Shown here piece after piece: positions 53,222 through 63,200 of a DNA stretch of 64,000 nucleotides; the first letter of the stretch is position 1, and every line of letters starts with the position of its first letter. Origin of the DNA: Anaerolineales bacterium (GTDB taxonomy: Bacteria > Chloroflexota > Anaerolineae > 4572-78 > J111); the NCBI GenBank assembly GCA_020634855.1, contig JACKAU010000009.1:248001-312000 (forward strand), written 5' to 3'. A program made the position numbers and the translations under genes. The notes beneath the pieces are model-generated. The model was given only the letters and a program-made list of their open reading frames with translations, was not told the DNA's origin and ran no database searches.

Positions 53222-55219
53222 ATGACCAAAACATACCGTTCGGAGCGTCTCGACTGGCTGGCAGTCGGAGGCGTCTTTATTACTTGTTTGGCTTTGTATG
53301 TAAGTACACTTGCCCCGTCCGTGGTCACTCTATTTGATGACAGCCTGGAATTTCAGTTGGTGACTTACCAATTGGGCATCGCCCATCCCACCGGTTACCC
53401 GCTTTATACCTTGGTGGGTAAACTTTTTACGTTGCTGCCGGTCGGTAATGTGGCCTATCGGGTTAACCTGATGAGCGCCGTATTTGGCGCAGCGACTGTT
53501 TCGTTATTGTTTTTGTTCATCCGGCGCGTTTTACAAATCCAAACAGAGGTAGAGCCTCAATCGTCGCAAATAGGTTCGCGGCTTCAAGTAAACCAACTAG
53601 AGTCGAGGCTTCAGTCGGAACACGGAGGCAACAAATCAGACCGATTAGGGTCTCGACTTAAACCGGCCGGATCGGTAATTTGGCCGGTCTATGTTGGCAG
53701 CTTGGTTGGTGCGCTCTTATTTGCGGTTGGGTTCGTATTTTGGCAGCAGGCCACTATTGCAGAGGTCTATACCCTTAACGCCCTCTTTGTCGTGTCGATT
53801 CTGTTAATCGCTATTTCCGCCGACGGCGAGTCGCTACAACCTATTTATGGGTTGGCTTTTCTATTTGGGCTGTCGCTGACCCACCACCGGACGATGTTGC
53901 TCCTGCTGCCGGCGGTAGGGATTTATCTGCTGCTGGTTTATGGCGCAAGCCTGTTCAGACCGAAGACAATGCTAATCAGCCTATTACTGGGGCTGCTGCC
54001 TTTGTTAATTTACTTTTACTTGCCCCTGCGTGGGGAGGTTGGCTCATTAGATGAAACGTATCGCAATAGTTGGGTCGGTTTCTGGCAACAGGTGACAGCC
54101 AGCGGCTATGGCGCCTTTATCTTTAGCAACCCTCTCAACCAGACGCGAGATCTGGCTTTTTATGGGAGCCTACTGGCCGATCAATTCTACACAATAGCGC
54201 TAGGCGTGATTGGCCTGCTCTACCTGGTCCAACGTGGCCCGATCTCAATCTTAGTTCTAACCGGGGTTGCCTTTCTCACCTATTTCACCTTCAATGTTTT
54301 TTACAATGTGGCCGACATTGAGGTCTTTTTTATTCCGGTTTTTCTGGTGTGGGCGTTTTGGAGCGGCCTGGGCGCGGGCTTCTTATTAACCACCATGGCC
54401 CGATTGCGCCACACGGTTTGGCGGTGGGGCTTAGTTGCCTTACTGTTGGGGATCTTTGGGCTAATAATTTTTCAACTAGGCCGCACTACCTACCCGACGC
54501 TCAAGCAAAGCTACAGCTGGGCCATCCACGATTATGGCCTGGATATCCTCCGCCAGCCGCTGGCCGATCAGCCGGTCATCGTGGGTATTTTGGGTGAGAT
54601 GACCTTGGTGCGCTATTTCCAACAAACGGAGAATGAGCGCCCCGACATCGAAACCGTGGTTGCTGATCGGGAAGCCGACCGGCTGGCAGCGGTCAAGCGA
54701 TTGATCGATGAAGGGAAATCGGTCTATCTGACGCGAGAACTGGCCGGTCTGGCCGATCGCTACTCGCTTAGCGCCGTCGGGCCGCTTATTCAAGTCCATT
54801 CCCAGCCAATGACGTCGCTGCCATCTCAGCCTCATCAACTCGATCAGGCCATCACCCCAGAGATTACGCTGCTAAGCTACGACGTCACGCGAACCCCGCA
54901 CACGGGATCAGGTCCGGCTCCGGTTCGTTTGACGCTATCCTGGGGCGTCGATGCTCCTATCACGGCCGGTTTAAAGGTGTCAGCCCGGTTGCTCGACGCA
55001 GCTGGTCAAGTTGTTGCGGTCACCGATGCTGTGCCGGTTCATTTCGCTTATCCCACTAACTCCTGGCAGCCCGGCGAAATCATCACCGATGTCTATGATC
55101 TGACGCTGCCGCCGGACACGCCGCCGGGCCGGTATCGCCCCTTGATTATCTGGTATGATCCGAATCAGAACGCGGCCGAAATAGGGCGAGTTGAGTTAGA
55201 GGAAATTATGGTGGAGTGA
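53222..55219 (+). CDS. DUF2723 multi-pass membrane protein, GT-C-like
   Basis: 665 aa. The N-terminal about 400 residues hold roughly ten membrane helices and the DUF2723 hallmark DDSLEFQLVTYQLGIAHPTGYPLYTLVGKL, in which the acidic pair lies in the first external loop, as in GT-C glycosyltransferases (the eukaryotic relative is an O-mannosyltransferase). The C-terminal 170 residues form a soluble beta domain with RLTLSWGVDAP and LPPDTPPGRY. The TGATATG junction couples it to the adaptor gene. An in-frame 35-residue insertion (about 118-152, IGSRLQVNQLESRLQSEHGG) is made of repeated DNA words and looks foreign. The lipid-sugar donor and acceptor are unknown. Confidence 0.82.
   Translation: MTKTYRSERLDWLAVGGVFITCLALYVSTLAPSVVTLFDDSLEFQLVTYQLGIAHPTGYPLYTLVGKLFTLLPVGNVAYRVNLMSAVFGAATVSLLFLFIRRVLQIQTEVEPQSSQIGSRLQVNQLESRLQSEHGGNKSDRLGSRLKPAGSVIWPVYVGSLVGALLFAVGFVFWQQATIAEVYTLNALFVVSILLIAISADGESLQPIYGLAFLFGLSLTHHRTMLLLLPAVGIYLLLVYGASLFRPKTMLISLLLGLLPLLIYFYLPLRGEVGSLDETYRNSWVGFWQQVTASGYGAFIFSNPLNQTRDLAFYGSLLADQFYTIALGVIGLLYLVQRGPISILVLTGVAFLTYFTFNVFYNVADIEVFFIPVFLVWAFWSGLGAGFLLTTMARLRHTVWRWGLVALLLGIFGLIIFQLGRTTYPTLKQSYSWAIHDYGLDILRQPLADQPVIVGILGEMTLVRYFQQTENERPDIETVVADREADRLAAVKRLIDEGKSVYLTRELAGLADRYSLSAVGPLIQVHSQPMTSLPSQPHQLDQAITPEITLLSYDVTRTPHTGSGPAPVRLTLSWGVDAPITAGLKVSARLLDAAGQVVAVTDAVPVHFAYPTNSWQPGEIITDVYDLTLPPDTPPGRYRPLIIWYDPNQNAAEIGRVELEEIMVE
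53570..53680. repeat. Dispersed-repeat insertion inside the DUF2723 gene
   Basis: Three related words, TAGGTTCGCGGCTTCAAG, TAGAGTCGAGGCTTCAGTCGG and TTAGGGTCTCGACTTAAACC, occur within 110 bp, and the middle one matches 14374-14392. They encode GSRLQ, ESRLQS and GSRLKP in the cytoplasmic or external loop between two helices. Confidence 0.6.
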
Positions 55220-55278
55220 GCGGAGGGAAGGCGGAGATGGAGCAAAACGTGGAGACGGTCAAGTGGCAAAATAGAAAG

Positions 55279-55320
55279 TAGAAATTAGAAACGGGACCTC
55301 TAATTTCTATATTTTTATTT
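55279..55320 (+). terminator. Terminator after the DUF2723 gene
   Basis: Perfect 11-bp arms TAGAAATTAGA / TCTAATTTCTA followed by TATTTTTATTTT. The T-rich end overlaps the convergent acetyltransferase stop. Confidence 0.7.
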
Positions 55321-56184
55321 TAACCTCTTTTTCAACACCGGCAGTCGCTCCCCCGTACTTACAAAACCAAATCGCTGGTAGAGTGCTTGAGAGCGTTGGT
55401 TATGTTCCGGCGTGTTCAGGGTAATTAAGTTTGCCCCGGCAGCCAGCGCATCGACAATGGCTCGATAGACCAATTGCCGCCCGATGCCCTGGCCCTGAAA
55501 ATCCGGATGAACAGCCAATCGGGTAAGATGCGCGTGTTGGTGGTACATGTCCGACCACTCATAACCAACGATTTGGTTGTCCACCACAGCCACCGCAAAC
55601 GAGACGGCGTTGGCCAGCGCTTCGCGCAGATGTCGGGTGGACATATGCCAGATGTAATCAAAGGTGAGGTTATCGAGCCGGGTCAGCGCCTCTAAATCAG
55701 AGGTGTGGGCGGTGCGAATCTGGGCCGGATTCTGATCGGGTTGAGGGGGCGGTGATTGGCCAGAGCGTTCGTAGATGACAATCCAATCGTGGGTTTCAAA
55801 TCCCCGCCGCCGCAGACCCTCAACTAACCAGGTAAAACTCCCTACATGCATTATAGCCGTGGAATGGGTACTCAGTGCCGCTCGTTCAATTTCAGGCAGC
55901 AGCAGATCGAGATAAGGCTCAACGCTCCAGGTATCGCGCAGGCCGGCCGCCACAATCAAAACCGTATCGGGCTGGTACGGTTCAATAACGAGAAACCCAC
56001 GCAGCCCCACCCGATCCTCGGCCAAAAAGCCGTGCAGATCGTTCAGTCGGGTTCGCAACTCCGCCGGCGAAAGACGCAGATAGATCCGCCAAGCCATTTC
56101 GATCAGGCGTAAAATATCACCAATATCGCTTGACTTAATCGGGCGCACAGTGGTCATTTTGCGGTTAGTGCCAAACAGACTCAT
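55315..56184 (-). CDS. GNAT N-acetyltransferase family protein
   Basis: 289 aa. The C-terminal half (about 150-289) is a typical GNAT domain: IRTAHTSDLEALTRLDNLT start, acetyl-CoA motif LAVHPDFQGQGIGRQLV, and the ending NQRSQALYQRFGFVSTGE. The N-terminal half (about 10-140) looks like a second, degenerate GNAT unit (TVRPIKSSDIGDILRLIEMAW), so this is probably a tandem GNAT. Upstream, AAGGAG is five nt from an ATG that opens an eight-codon ORF (MADESVWH) overlapping this start; the site is 12 nt from the start used here, so translation may be coupled. The substrate is unknown. Confidence 0.8.
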   Translation of the reverse strand: MSLFGTNRKMTTVRPIKSSDIGDILRLIEMAWRIYLRLSPAELRTRLNDLHGFLAEDRVGLRGFLVIEPYQPDTVLIVAAGLRDTWSVEPYLDLLLPEIERAALSTHSTAIMHVGSFTWLVEGLRRRGFETHDWIVIYERSGQSPPPQPDQNPAQIRTAHTSDLEALTRLDNLTFDYIWHMSTRHLREALANAVSFAVAVVDNQIVGYEWSDMYHQHAHLTRLAVHPDFQGQGIGRQLVYRAIVDALAAGANLITLNTPEHNQRSQALYQRFGFVSTGERLPVLKKRLK

Positions 56185-56254
56185 CAGCCATTATCACTCC
56201 TTAAGGAGGATATTGTAAAGTGGAGGCGAGGGTGTGTCAATGTGGCGGTGGCAC

Positions 56255-56293
56255 AAAAAATCGAGCAAATCCTCTTCACTGATTTGCTCGATT
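56255..56293 (-). terminator. Terminator downstream of the SPFH gene
   Basis: Perfect 13-bp arms AATCGAGCAAATC / GATTTGCTCGATT; on the minus strand TTTT follows. It is 150 nt after the stop codon. Confidence 0.75.
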
Positions 56294-56442
56294 ACGAAAG
56301 AAATGGGTGGCCCGTCTCTTTGAAGATAGGCTTCGTAGGACAGATCCGCAATTCGTCTGGGTGGGGACCAGTCAGCGATTTATCCTACTGTTTTCATCTT
56401 CGTTCCGTCCCACAGAAATCACAAATCTCACGGCCATTTTGG

Positions 56443-57213
56443 TTATGAGTTCTGGCCCTCGGCTTTTGAGTCTTGAGATGCGGCCGGGAAGGTTATGATT
56501 TTGGGCGCTTTTGTTTTGGGCGCTCTTAAAAGGCTGGGCAATAACCTGATCGATGTTCCTGACCATAATGGGGGAAGTTGATCTTTGTGGCGCAGCATAT
56601 CCAACTCCTCGAATGCATACAGCCAGGCCAGCTTTTCCGAATCACCCCCGACGGTGTCGTGATACGAAGCCAGGTTCTCGACTCGACTTTGCCTTTCAAG
56701 TTTCCGTTTTTGTTCCTGAATTACGGCGCTCTGTAATTCTTCCGGTAATGTTGTGCCCAAAATTTTGGCAAAAGAGATGTTGAGGGCAACCAGATGAAGT
56801 TGGTCGGCTAAGGTCATGGTAAGCCGTCGCTCGATTTGCTGTTGGATATGAGGTTGGTGTAGACCCTGCCACGACTGAGTGGAGATCAATTTAGGTAGAA
56901 TGTGCTGAGTGCTTCGTTGCACAATCGTCTCCCACCCTCCCTGATTGAGGTTGGCTATGCTGAATAGAAGGTCGTCCTGGATCAACTCCGGACTGACGCG
57001 GTATAATACATCCAGCGAGAAGTTTATGGGCACATCTTCAACGGTTCTGACATTCTTTATTTCGAAAATTTCCCGTCGGGGACCGATATGAAAATTGGTC
57101 ATAATTTTCTGACCGGGTTTGAGAAAAACCCGGCCTGGCCCTTTGATCTCGTACCTGTCTCGCATAAGGCCGCTTCGTACAATAAGCCGTTCTCTTTGAT
57201 TTAGGAATGTCAT
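56443..57213 (-). CDS. SPFH/Band 7-like protein without a membrane anchor
   Basis: 256 aa. The core (FEIKNVRTVEDVPINFSLDVLYRV at about 49-72, then PELIQDDLLFSIANLNQGGW and the helix ERRLTMTLADQLHLVALNISFAKI) resembles the strand and helix order of SPFH/Band 7 proteins that oligomerise on membranes. The usual N-terminal transmembrane helix is missing, so it must be soluble or peripheral. The C-terminus is basic and rich in K/A/P (LLRAPKTKAPKIITF). The start has GGGGAG eight nt upstream. It lies in the same direction as the NYN gene, 156 nt away. Confidence 0.65.
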   Translation of the reverse strand: MTFLNQRERLIVRSGLMRDRYEIKGPGRVFLKPGQKIMTNFHIGPRREIFEIKNVRTVEDVPINFSLDVLYRVSPELIQDDLLFSIANLNQGGWETIVQRSTQHILPKLISTQSWQGLHQPHIQQQIERRLTMTLADQLHLVALNISFAKILGTTLPEELQSAVIQEQKRKLERQSRVENLASYHDTVGGDSEKLAWLYAFEELDMLRHKDQLPPLWSGTSIRLLPSLLRAPKTKAPKIITFPAASQDSKAEGQNS

Positions 57214-57369
57214 CTTTCAGTCTCCCCTACGTAATAGTTTGCCGCGGATCGATAACCGAACGCGGCCATCGATATGGTTAATAAATTGCCCCCCTCTAAT
57301 ATCTTCGTAAAGTGTTGGTATTCAGTTGTGTAAAATGTTGAGCATGGCTACTTCATGGTCTTGATCGGT

Positions 57370-58074
57370 TCACTTATTTTGCGTGCGGCGGAGTTTAGGT
57401 AGATCGAGATAATCATCAAGATACAGGACTTCGCTGGCTACATCGTGCAGCATCCGGCTGAGACTGTTCTTTAAAGTTAGAATGGTGACATGTTTACCTC
57501 TATTTCTGGCTTCTCTGACGACAGGTCGGAAATCTCGGTCGCCGCTTCCTAACACAATGATGTCGACAGGATTTAGACCGTAACTATTTCTTTCCAGCAA
57601 GTTGCGAATATCGCTAGCGATTCTCATATCTGCGGAATTCTTGTTGCGCAGATTGATCAGATAACATGGTTCAATATCATTGAGGGCCAGTTTTCGTTGG
57701 ATATCAGGACAATTCTTTGAGTCGAGCATTCCCCAATCGGCGTACGCGGTGATTTTGCTGATTTCACCGAGGTTTTTGACGGCTTGTTTAATCGCTTTAC
57801 TCAGAATATCCGGCTCCGGCGTCCACCCCATTCTTTTGAGGCCAATATACAAGTTTTCGAAATCGAGCCGAATATCGATTTTGGGTATTTGAAATAGAGT
57901 TGACAATTCCATTTTGAGTTGGTTGTCATCGAATTCGGCGATCATAAATTTAAGTCGCTCTTTTAAGGATAGATGGGGCGGATCGATGGCTAATTGATCT
58001 GCGCTGGTTGGGCCAACCTTTAAATTGTAGGCCATCGTAGTTGGTGTGATATACGGCGAGGTGACAGCGGTCAT
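57370..58074 (-). CDS. NYN-domain (LabA/DUF88-type) nuclease-like protein
   Basis: 234 aa. Residues about 65-225 form a NYN domain, a PIN-like RNase fold: DFENLYIGLK (first acids), AYADWGMLDS, NKNSADMRIASDI (second acids) and VIVLGSGDRDFRPVV (third acids), the expected spacing for metal binding. About 60 N-terminal residues (LSLKERLKFMIAEFDDNQLK) are helical and may mediate oligomerisation or RNA contact. The ATG has AAAGGA upstream. The acids are complete, so it could be an active ribonuclease; bacterial relatives are mostly uncharacterised. It is between SPFH and radical SAM genes. Confidence 0.82.
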   Translation of the reverse strand: MTAVTSPYITPTTMAYNLKVGPTSADQLAIDPPHLSLKERLKFMIAEFDDNQLKMELSTLFQIPKIDIRLDFENLYIGLKRMGWTPEPDILSKAIKQAVKNLGEISKITAYADWGMLDSKNCPDIQRKLALNDIEPCYLINLRNKNSADMRIASDIRNLLERNSYGLNPVDIIVLGSGDRDFRPVVREARNRGKHVTILTLKNSLSRMLHDVASEVLYLDDYLDLPKLRRTQNK

Positions 58075-58210
58075 GATTTGCTTCCTTTCGTTTTATTAAA
58101 AAATGCGGTTTGAATGATTACTTAAGAACAGTATAAAGGCTTCTAACTTTTATGAGATTTCGAAGGCATCGCAGAAATCTTATGGTTATCTCACCGTTAT
58201 CTCACCCAAT

Positions 58211-58249
58211 AAAAAAGTGGAGTCATCCGGCAACAGTTGACTCCACTTT
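58211..58249 (-). terminator. Terminator of the radical SAM gene
   Basis: Arms AAAGTGGAGTCA / TGACTCCACTTT; on the minus strand TTTATTGG follows the stem. Confidence 0.88.
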
Positions 58250-58271
58250 GACCAAGTTGAAAAGTTAATTA

Positions 58272-59705
58272 TCAAAGATTCAGGCTGTTCTGTTCACGCC
58301 ACTTTACCAATCGCAGCCCTTCCAGCCGCAGTAATTCAGGGTATAAGGCTTTATAAACGTTGCAATAGGGCGATTTTACATCGCTGCGACCGGTGACGCG
58401 CCGGGTTAACAGCGGACAGCCGCCGGTACACCAGTAACGCCACTCACATGTCCGGCAGCCTTCCTTGTCATCGACGGCCACATTTTGGAAGCCGCTCGAC
58501 ACGGTTTGCAAGGCCAGCAATGGGTCGGCCGCATGAACCGTTGTGACCGGCTTGTCGATTTCCATCTGGCAGCGAGTCATGCCCCCTTTATGGTCAACGA
58601 CCATGTAGTTGTGTCCGGCTCCGCAGGTGTGGGTATGGCTGCCGCCAAAATTAGATCGATCAACCAGAGCGCTGATGAGACTTCGCTGCGGTAGTCGCTC
58701 TTCAATGACTTTGAAGGCCGCTTTCATGGCAGCGATGAGACGCTCATCCTCGGCTTGTAGGTCGGCTTGACTTTTTGAGTAGTCGTTTTCGCGATAAAAG
58801 TTGAGATTAAACGGCAAATCTCGATCCAGCGCGAAGGCCACCGCCTTGGCGACTCCATCGACACTGTTGCCCGTGACGGTAATCGACAGATGCGGCCGGA
58901 CGCCCCGGATCAGAGCGCGGTTGATACTCCAGGCCACGATCTTGAAGCTGCCTTTGCCGTTGATAAAGACTCGCTGGGCGTCGTGAGCCGCGCCGACGCC
59001 GTCCAGCGAGATCATCAAGTTGATGCCGTTATCGCGGATGAAATCCAACATCGCGTTACTGAGAGCGACGCCGTTGCTCAATACGGCATCTTGAAAATCC
59101 AAACCATGTTCCACAGCCAAGGATTTGGCATAATGGTGTAGGGTGCGAACCAACTCAAAATTGAGCGTCGCTTCACCGCCGGCGTATTTAAGCTTCACCC
59201 CCTTGAAGCGGTGCAATCGCGCCGAGCGGAAAATTGCATCGATGGCGGCCCGACCGGTTGCTTCGTCCATCGCTTCGTCGGTTTTGTTGACGTAACAGTA
59301 GGTACAGCGCAGATTACAGGCGTTGGTGACGTGAAGCCACGCCGTCAACAGTTCCGGTTTGACCTGAGGCGGCCCCTGAACGGCGCCCTGCGGTTGCAGC
59401 AGTCCTAACGCGGCTAGCTGTCGGGCCGTATCGCTCTCGATGGGTTGAGCGACCCTAAAGGCCTCCAGTTCAGCTAATGCCGCCGCGTTGAGCGCCACCA
59501 CCCCGGCCGGCCCAAACGGATTAAAGACCAGGGTGTGTCTCTCCGGCAGCGCCTCCAGGTAAAGGTTGGGCGGCCGCTCCCAGAGGGGGGATCCCTCTCT
59601 TCCCTTGGCGGCCGGCAGCACGCTGGCTGTCGAGCAGGCGCAGTCATTGTCTAGTTGATCAGGTTGATCTGACCAGAATATCTTTGCCTCAGTCCTTTCG
59701 TTCAT
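58272..59705 (-). CDS. Radical SAM/SPASM peptide-maturase-like protein
   Basis: 477 aa from ATG 59705 (AAGGAG seven nt upstream; the frame extends eight codons further). The [4Fe-4S] motif is CNLRCTYC (C130, C134, C137). SPASM-type cysteines occur in the last third (HTCGAGHNYM, GGMTRCQM, GCRTCEWRYWCTGGCPLL, SPYCNVY), giving auxiliary clusters. An N-terminal region (about 50-105, LVFNPFGPAGVVALNAAALAELE) looks like a PqqD/RRE-type peptide-binding domain. Such enzymes install thioether or C-C links on ribosomal peptides or act on proteins; no precursor peptide is recognised nearby. The extreme N-terminus has a DCACSTAS motif of unknown meaning. Confidence 0.85.
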   Translation of the reverse strand: MNERTEAKIFWSDQPDQLDNDCACSTASVLPAAKGREGSPLWERPPNLYLEALPERHTLVFNPFGPAGVVALNAAALAELEAFRVAQPIESDTARQLAALGLLQPQGAVQGPPQVKPELLTAWLHVTNACNLRCTYCYVNKTDEAMDEATGRAAIDAIFRSARLHRFKGVKLKYAGGEATLNFELVRTLHHYAKSLAVEHGLDFQDAVLSNGVALSNAMLDFIRDNGINLMISLDGVGAAHDAQRVFINGKGSFKIVAWSINRALIRGVRPHLSITVTGNSVDGVAKAVAFALDRDLPFNLNFYRENDYSKSQADLQAEDERLIAAMKAAFKVIEERLPQRSLISALVDRSNFGGSHTHTCGAGHNYMVVDHKGGMTRCQMEIDKPVTTVHAADPLLALQTVSSGFQNVAVDDKEGCRTCEWRYWCTGGCPLLTRRVTGRSDVKSPYCNVYKALYPELLRLEGLRLVKWREQNSLNL

Positions 59706-60271
59706 CGTCATACTCCTTGTATCAATCAAGTTAATAATAGGTTTGTATTTGAATGTATGCTTGTGGGAGTATTAACTTTATGATGCCATAACCTGACTCC
59801 AAACATTGTGAAACAAACTCGAGTTGACTCCGAATTTTAAGAGTTACCAAAATTATGATTGGTTTGTCTATTAGTTGGTTGGGAATGTTCATGATAAGCG
59901 ATTGATGAGTCGAGGCTATAACTCATGTGGCTACGTTTAATTAGATCAGTGTAAGTCAATGAAAAAATGAAAAAGTACGAAAAATTACCCTAATTATAAC
60001 ACGCTGAGGGTTAAAAACTCTGGCAGCCGTTTGGCAATTGTCTAACAATTTGATGACAAAAGGGTGATAATACCTCGCAGGGGAGTAACGAGGTCAGGGG
60101 GTGAACGTTTAGACCCTGATATGGCAAAAGTTAAGAACAGGGTGGGCAGGATTTACAGGTGAAACACTGAAGCACTGAAACGGATGAAATCGTTCAAAAT
60201 CATTAGTGAATTCAAGAAAATCAGAGGTTCAGTATTTCGACCTTTTTCACGGATTTAAATCGATATAAAGC
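59706..60271. other. Gene-free region upstream of the radical SAM gene
   Basis: 566 bp, AT-rich. It contains the dispersed word GAGTCGAGGCT (59907-59917) and a small CCTCG/CGAGG hairpin near 60080. I see no precursor peptide: two tiny minus-strand ORFs (29 and 26 codons) have no ribosome sites. Confidence 0.5.
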
Positions 60272-63200
60272 CTAATAAATCTCGATTGAGATAGGCTCAC
60301 TAAAGCCTAGATTATTTTCCAAGAATTTACTCATCTGGGACCGGCCTAAATTGTACTGCTGCTCCGCAGCTTCGACGGTTTCGAAAACAATCGTTAATTG
60401 GTCGGTCGTCAATTTACTAAAACTCTCGTAGATTTTTTCCCGAGCTACCCGCATCTCGCGGAAGTCGTTCTCGCTGTAGTGGCTGTGGTAGGCCAAGGCC
60501 AGGGTATAATGTTGAGCGGCGGCTTGGAGTTGAGCCATATCTTGGTTGTTACTTTGATTGAAGAGGCGGGTTGCGATCCGGCCTCTGAGTATCTCCAGTC
60601 GCCCCATGTACATCAAAAAGATACTTCGATCCGCACTCTTGAGTAATTGGGTCACATGACCCGCGTCAAAGCCGACTTGCTGGCGAAAATGGTCTAAGAC
60701 AATGGCCTCAATTTGAGGATAGATCGTCTCCTCCATGTAGGGAATCGCTTCCTCGGGGGAAACCAGACCCAAATGAAAGGCTTTAAGATAGTACAGCACG
60801 GCCAAGTTGTACAGGGCATCGGCATTTAAGTCGAGGATACCTTGCGAAACCTCAATGGCCTTTTGGAAAGTTTGCTCACTTTTCTCTACCAAAGTTTCAA
60901 CCTTATAGACTTGGCCGGTGACCTCTTCCTCCTTGGCCAGCATCGTCTCATCCCGACAGCGCCGCAAAGCCCAATCCCGGTCGGCGCAGCCGAGTTCGAT
61001 CAGGGCTTTGACCCGATGGTCCGGCTCCATGAGGTCTTCAAAGATGCGGGCGGCTCCCTTGGCGTGGTCATTGGCTTCGGCTAAAAGTTGGGCCGACTGC
61101 CCACGCTGCCGGTTGGTCATAGTCCGGCTAAGGCGGCGTTTAGTTTCAGCCAGCCCAATTAGCGCCAGCCCAGTACCTCGGGCGTAGTTGAGGGTACTAA
61201 ACAGTGCGTGCGCCTGTTGTGCCCGGCGCAGAGCGCGATCAAGGTAGTCTCGGTTAATGTCAATTTGAGCCAATGTGCTAAAACTCAATCCGACGGGGAT
61301 GCGAGGCCCATATTCCGACCGCAGCGCCAGAGCGTCAATTCCGTGACGGTTAGCCGCCTCAAAATCACCGATCAAAGCCAAGGCATACGATAAGTTGTTG
61401 AGCGTGTCAGCTTGGCCCAGGCGAAAGTGAGCTGCCCGCCAGTATCGTAAAGCTTGCCGGTAGGACTGAATGGCCTCGTGCGTCAGACCTTGAATCCGGC
61501 AGATATAGCCCAAATTGTTATAAGCCCGCGCCAGGATAGCCGCCGAGCGAATAGAGTGTTTCGATATTGTCTCTAGGGGTTGAATAGCGCGTTCCAATAA
61601 CTGCTTAGCGTAGGTATATCTGGCTTCATAGCCCTCAAGATAATAGCCCCGCCATGAATTTAATTCGGCCAAGGCCAGTTGACCCCCGGCTGTAATTATA
61701 TCTTTGCCTACGGTTCTTAATGTCTGAGCCAGAGCAACTGCTGTTTGTTTTTGGTCTTCAATCCAAAACCATTTAAGCTGGCGTATAGCTGCGTCGGCAT
61801 CTACATCGGCTCGGCGTAGTCCATCTATTTCTTCTTTTTGACCTTCAGGGTCGCGCTCACTCAAAAAACTGTAAACTTCAGCCTGAAGTTGCATCCCAAA
61901 CGATACATCGCCCTCGGTTACTGCTTCATCCCCATAGCGATAAAACGCTTGAAACCCCGCCTGGGCATCACGACGGAGCCGGTAATGCAGATCTTCCAAG
62001 ACAGCCGTTTGAAATTGACCTTTGGTTGTGATAATTTCCTCACCGATTAACTCATCAATCTCCTCAGCCGTTTTGGCCGTCAGCGACATCGTTAACTCAT
62101 AGATTTTTTCACGAATTTTTTTTATTTGCGTTCTATAATGGTTCTCCATGGCGGTCAAAATGCGATCCCGCTGGCGGTCGAATGGGCCGGTTTCTGCCTG
62201 GTAGGGCTGTAACAAATCGTACATTTCATCGTGGAGAACGATGCGTCCGCCGCTAAGGGTTTTGACGAAGGATAATTTTTGGACTTCGATAATAGCCGCC
62301 TCGATCGCCGCCTGGTTTTCACCATCATCGTCGATGATTTTGCCGAGGAGAGCGGCGTCAGCCCCCAAACGCAGCGCGCTTAGCGTGATCAGGACTCGGT
62401 CGGCTGGCTGGGCGTTATTGCGCAGCGTATTAATAAGCGCCAGTCCTAATTCTTTTTTTAATTTATCCCGCTGCTGCCGCGTTAACGCTTGGGCTTGTTC
62501 AACGGTTGATTGGGTCAACTGCTCCAGCGGCTGGCCGGCTGTACAAAGATGATCGATGACGATGGCTAACAGAATAGGCCGGATGCGGGGCGGGACGTCT
62601 TCATCGCGCAAGCTGTGAAAAGCTCCCCGACGAAACGATTCGGGTAAAGATTGAATCGCCTCGGCAATCTCTATATCTTTTGGATCGCCGGTCTGCGTAG
62701 CGGTGTGAATAACCGCCTCAAAATACGCCAACGCTTCCGCTTCGTTCAATCCGTGGAGAGGGACATAACGGTATTTGATGTCAGGATGTCGGTCAAAGGT
62801 GTCGGCCAGCGTGAGCAGCATAGATTGTTTTCTTTTATCCAGGCTTGGCCGCCCGGCCAGCAGCACGACCATCGTAGGCATCTGAGCAAAAAATTCGTTG
62901 ACCAACCAACTCAAAACTTCTGGCCGTTCTGCCGTTAACCCTAATTTTTCGACGATCGGATTTTCCCGATAGAACAGTTTCTCCGTTGTATCAAAGATCA
63001 AGACGATCCGGTAACGCTTGGCCAGAGTCCGTAAGCCGCTGAAGAAGGCGGTTATCATTTTATTTCGCTGCCTACGTAACTCGTTAGGTTTTTGGCCGGT
63101 CATCCGGGCCTGATCCAACGCTAGACGCTTATTCCGATAAGCTTTGAAGTAGTCGGCTTGGTCATCTTTATCTTTATTGGCCTCGGTCAATTCTTTTTGA

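Noticed and set aside
59730..59930. Two tiny minus-strand ORFs (29 and 26 codons) as RiPP precursors
   Set aside because: They have no cysteines, no ribosome sites and no leader-like features.
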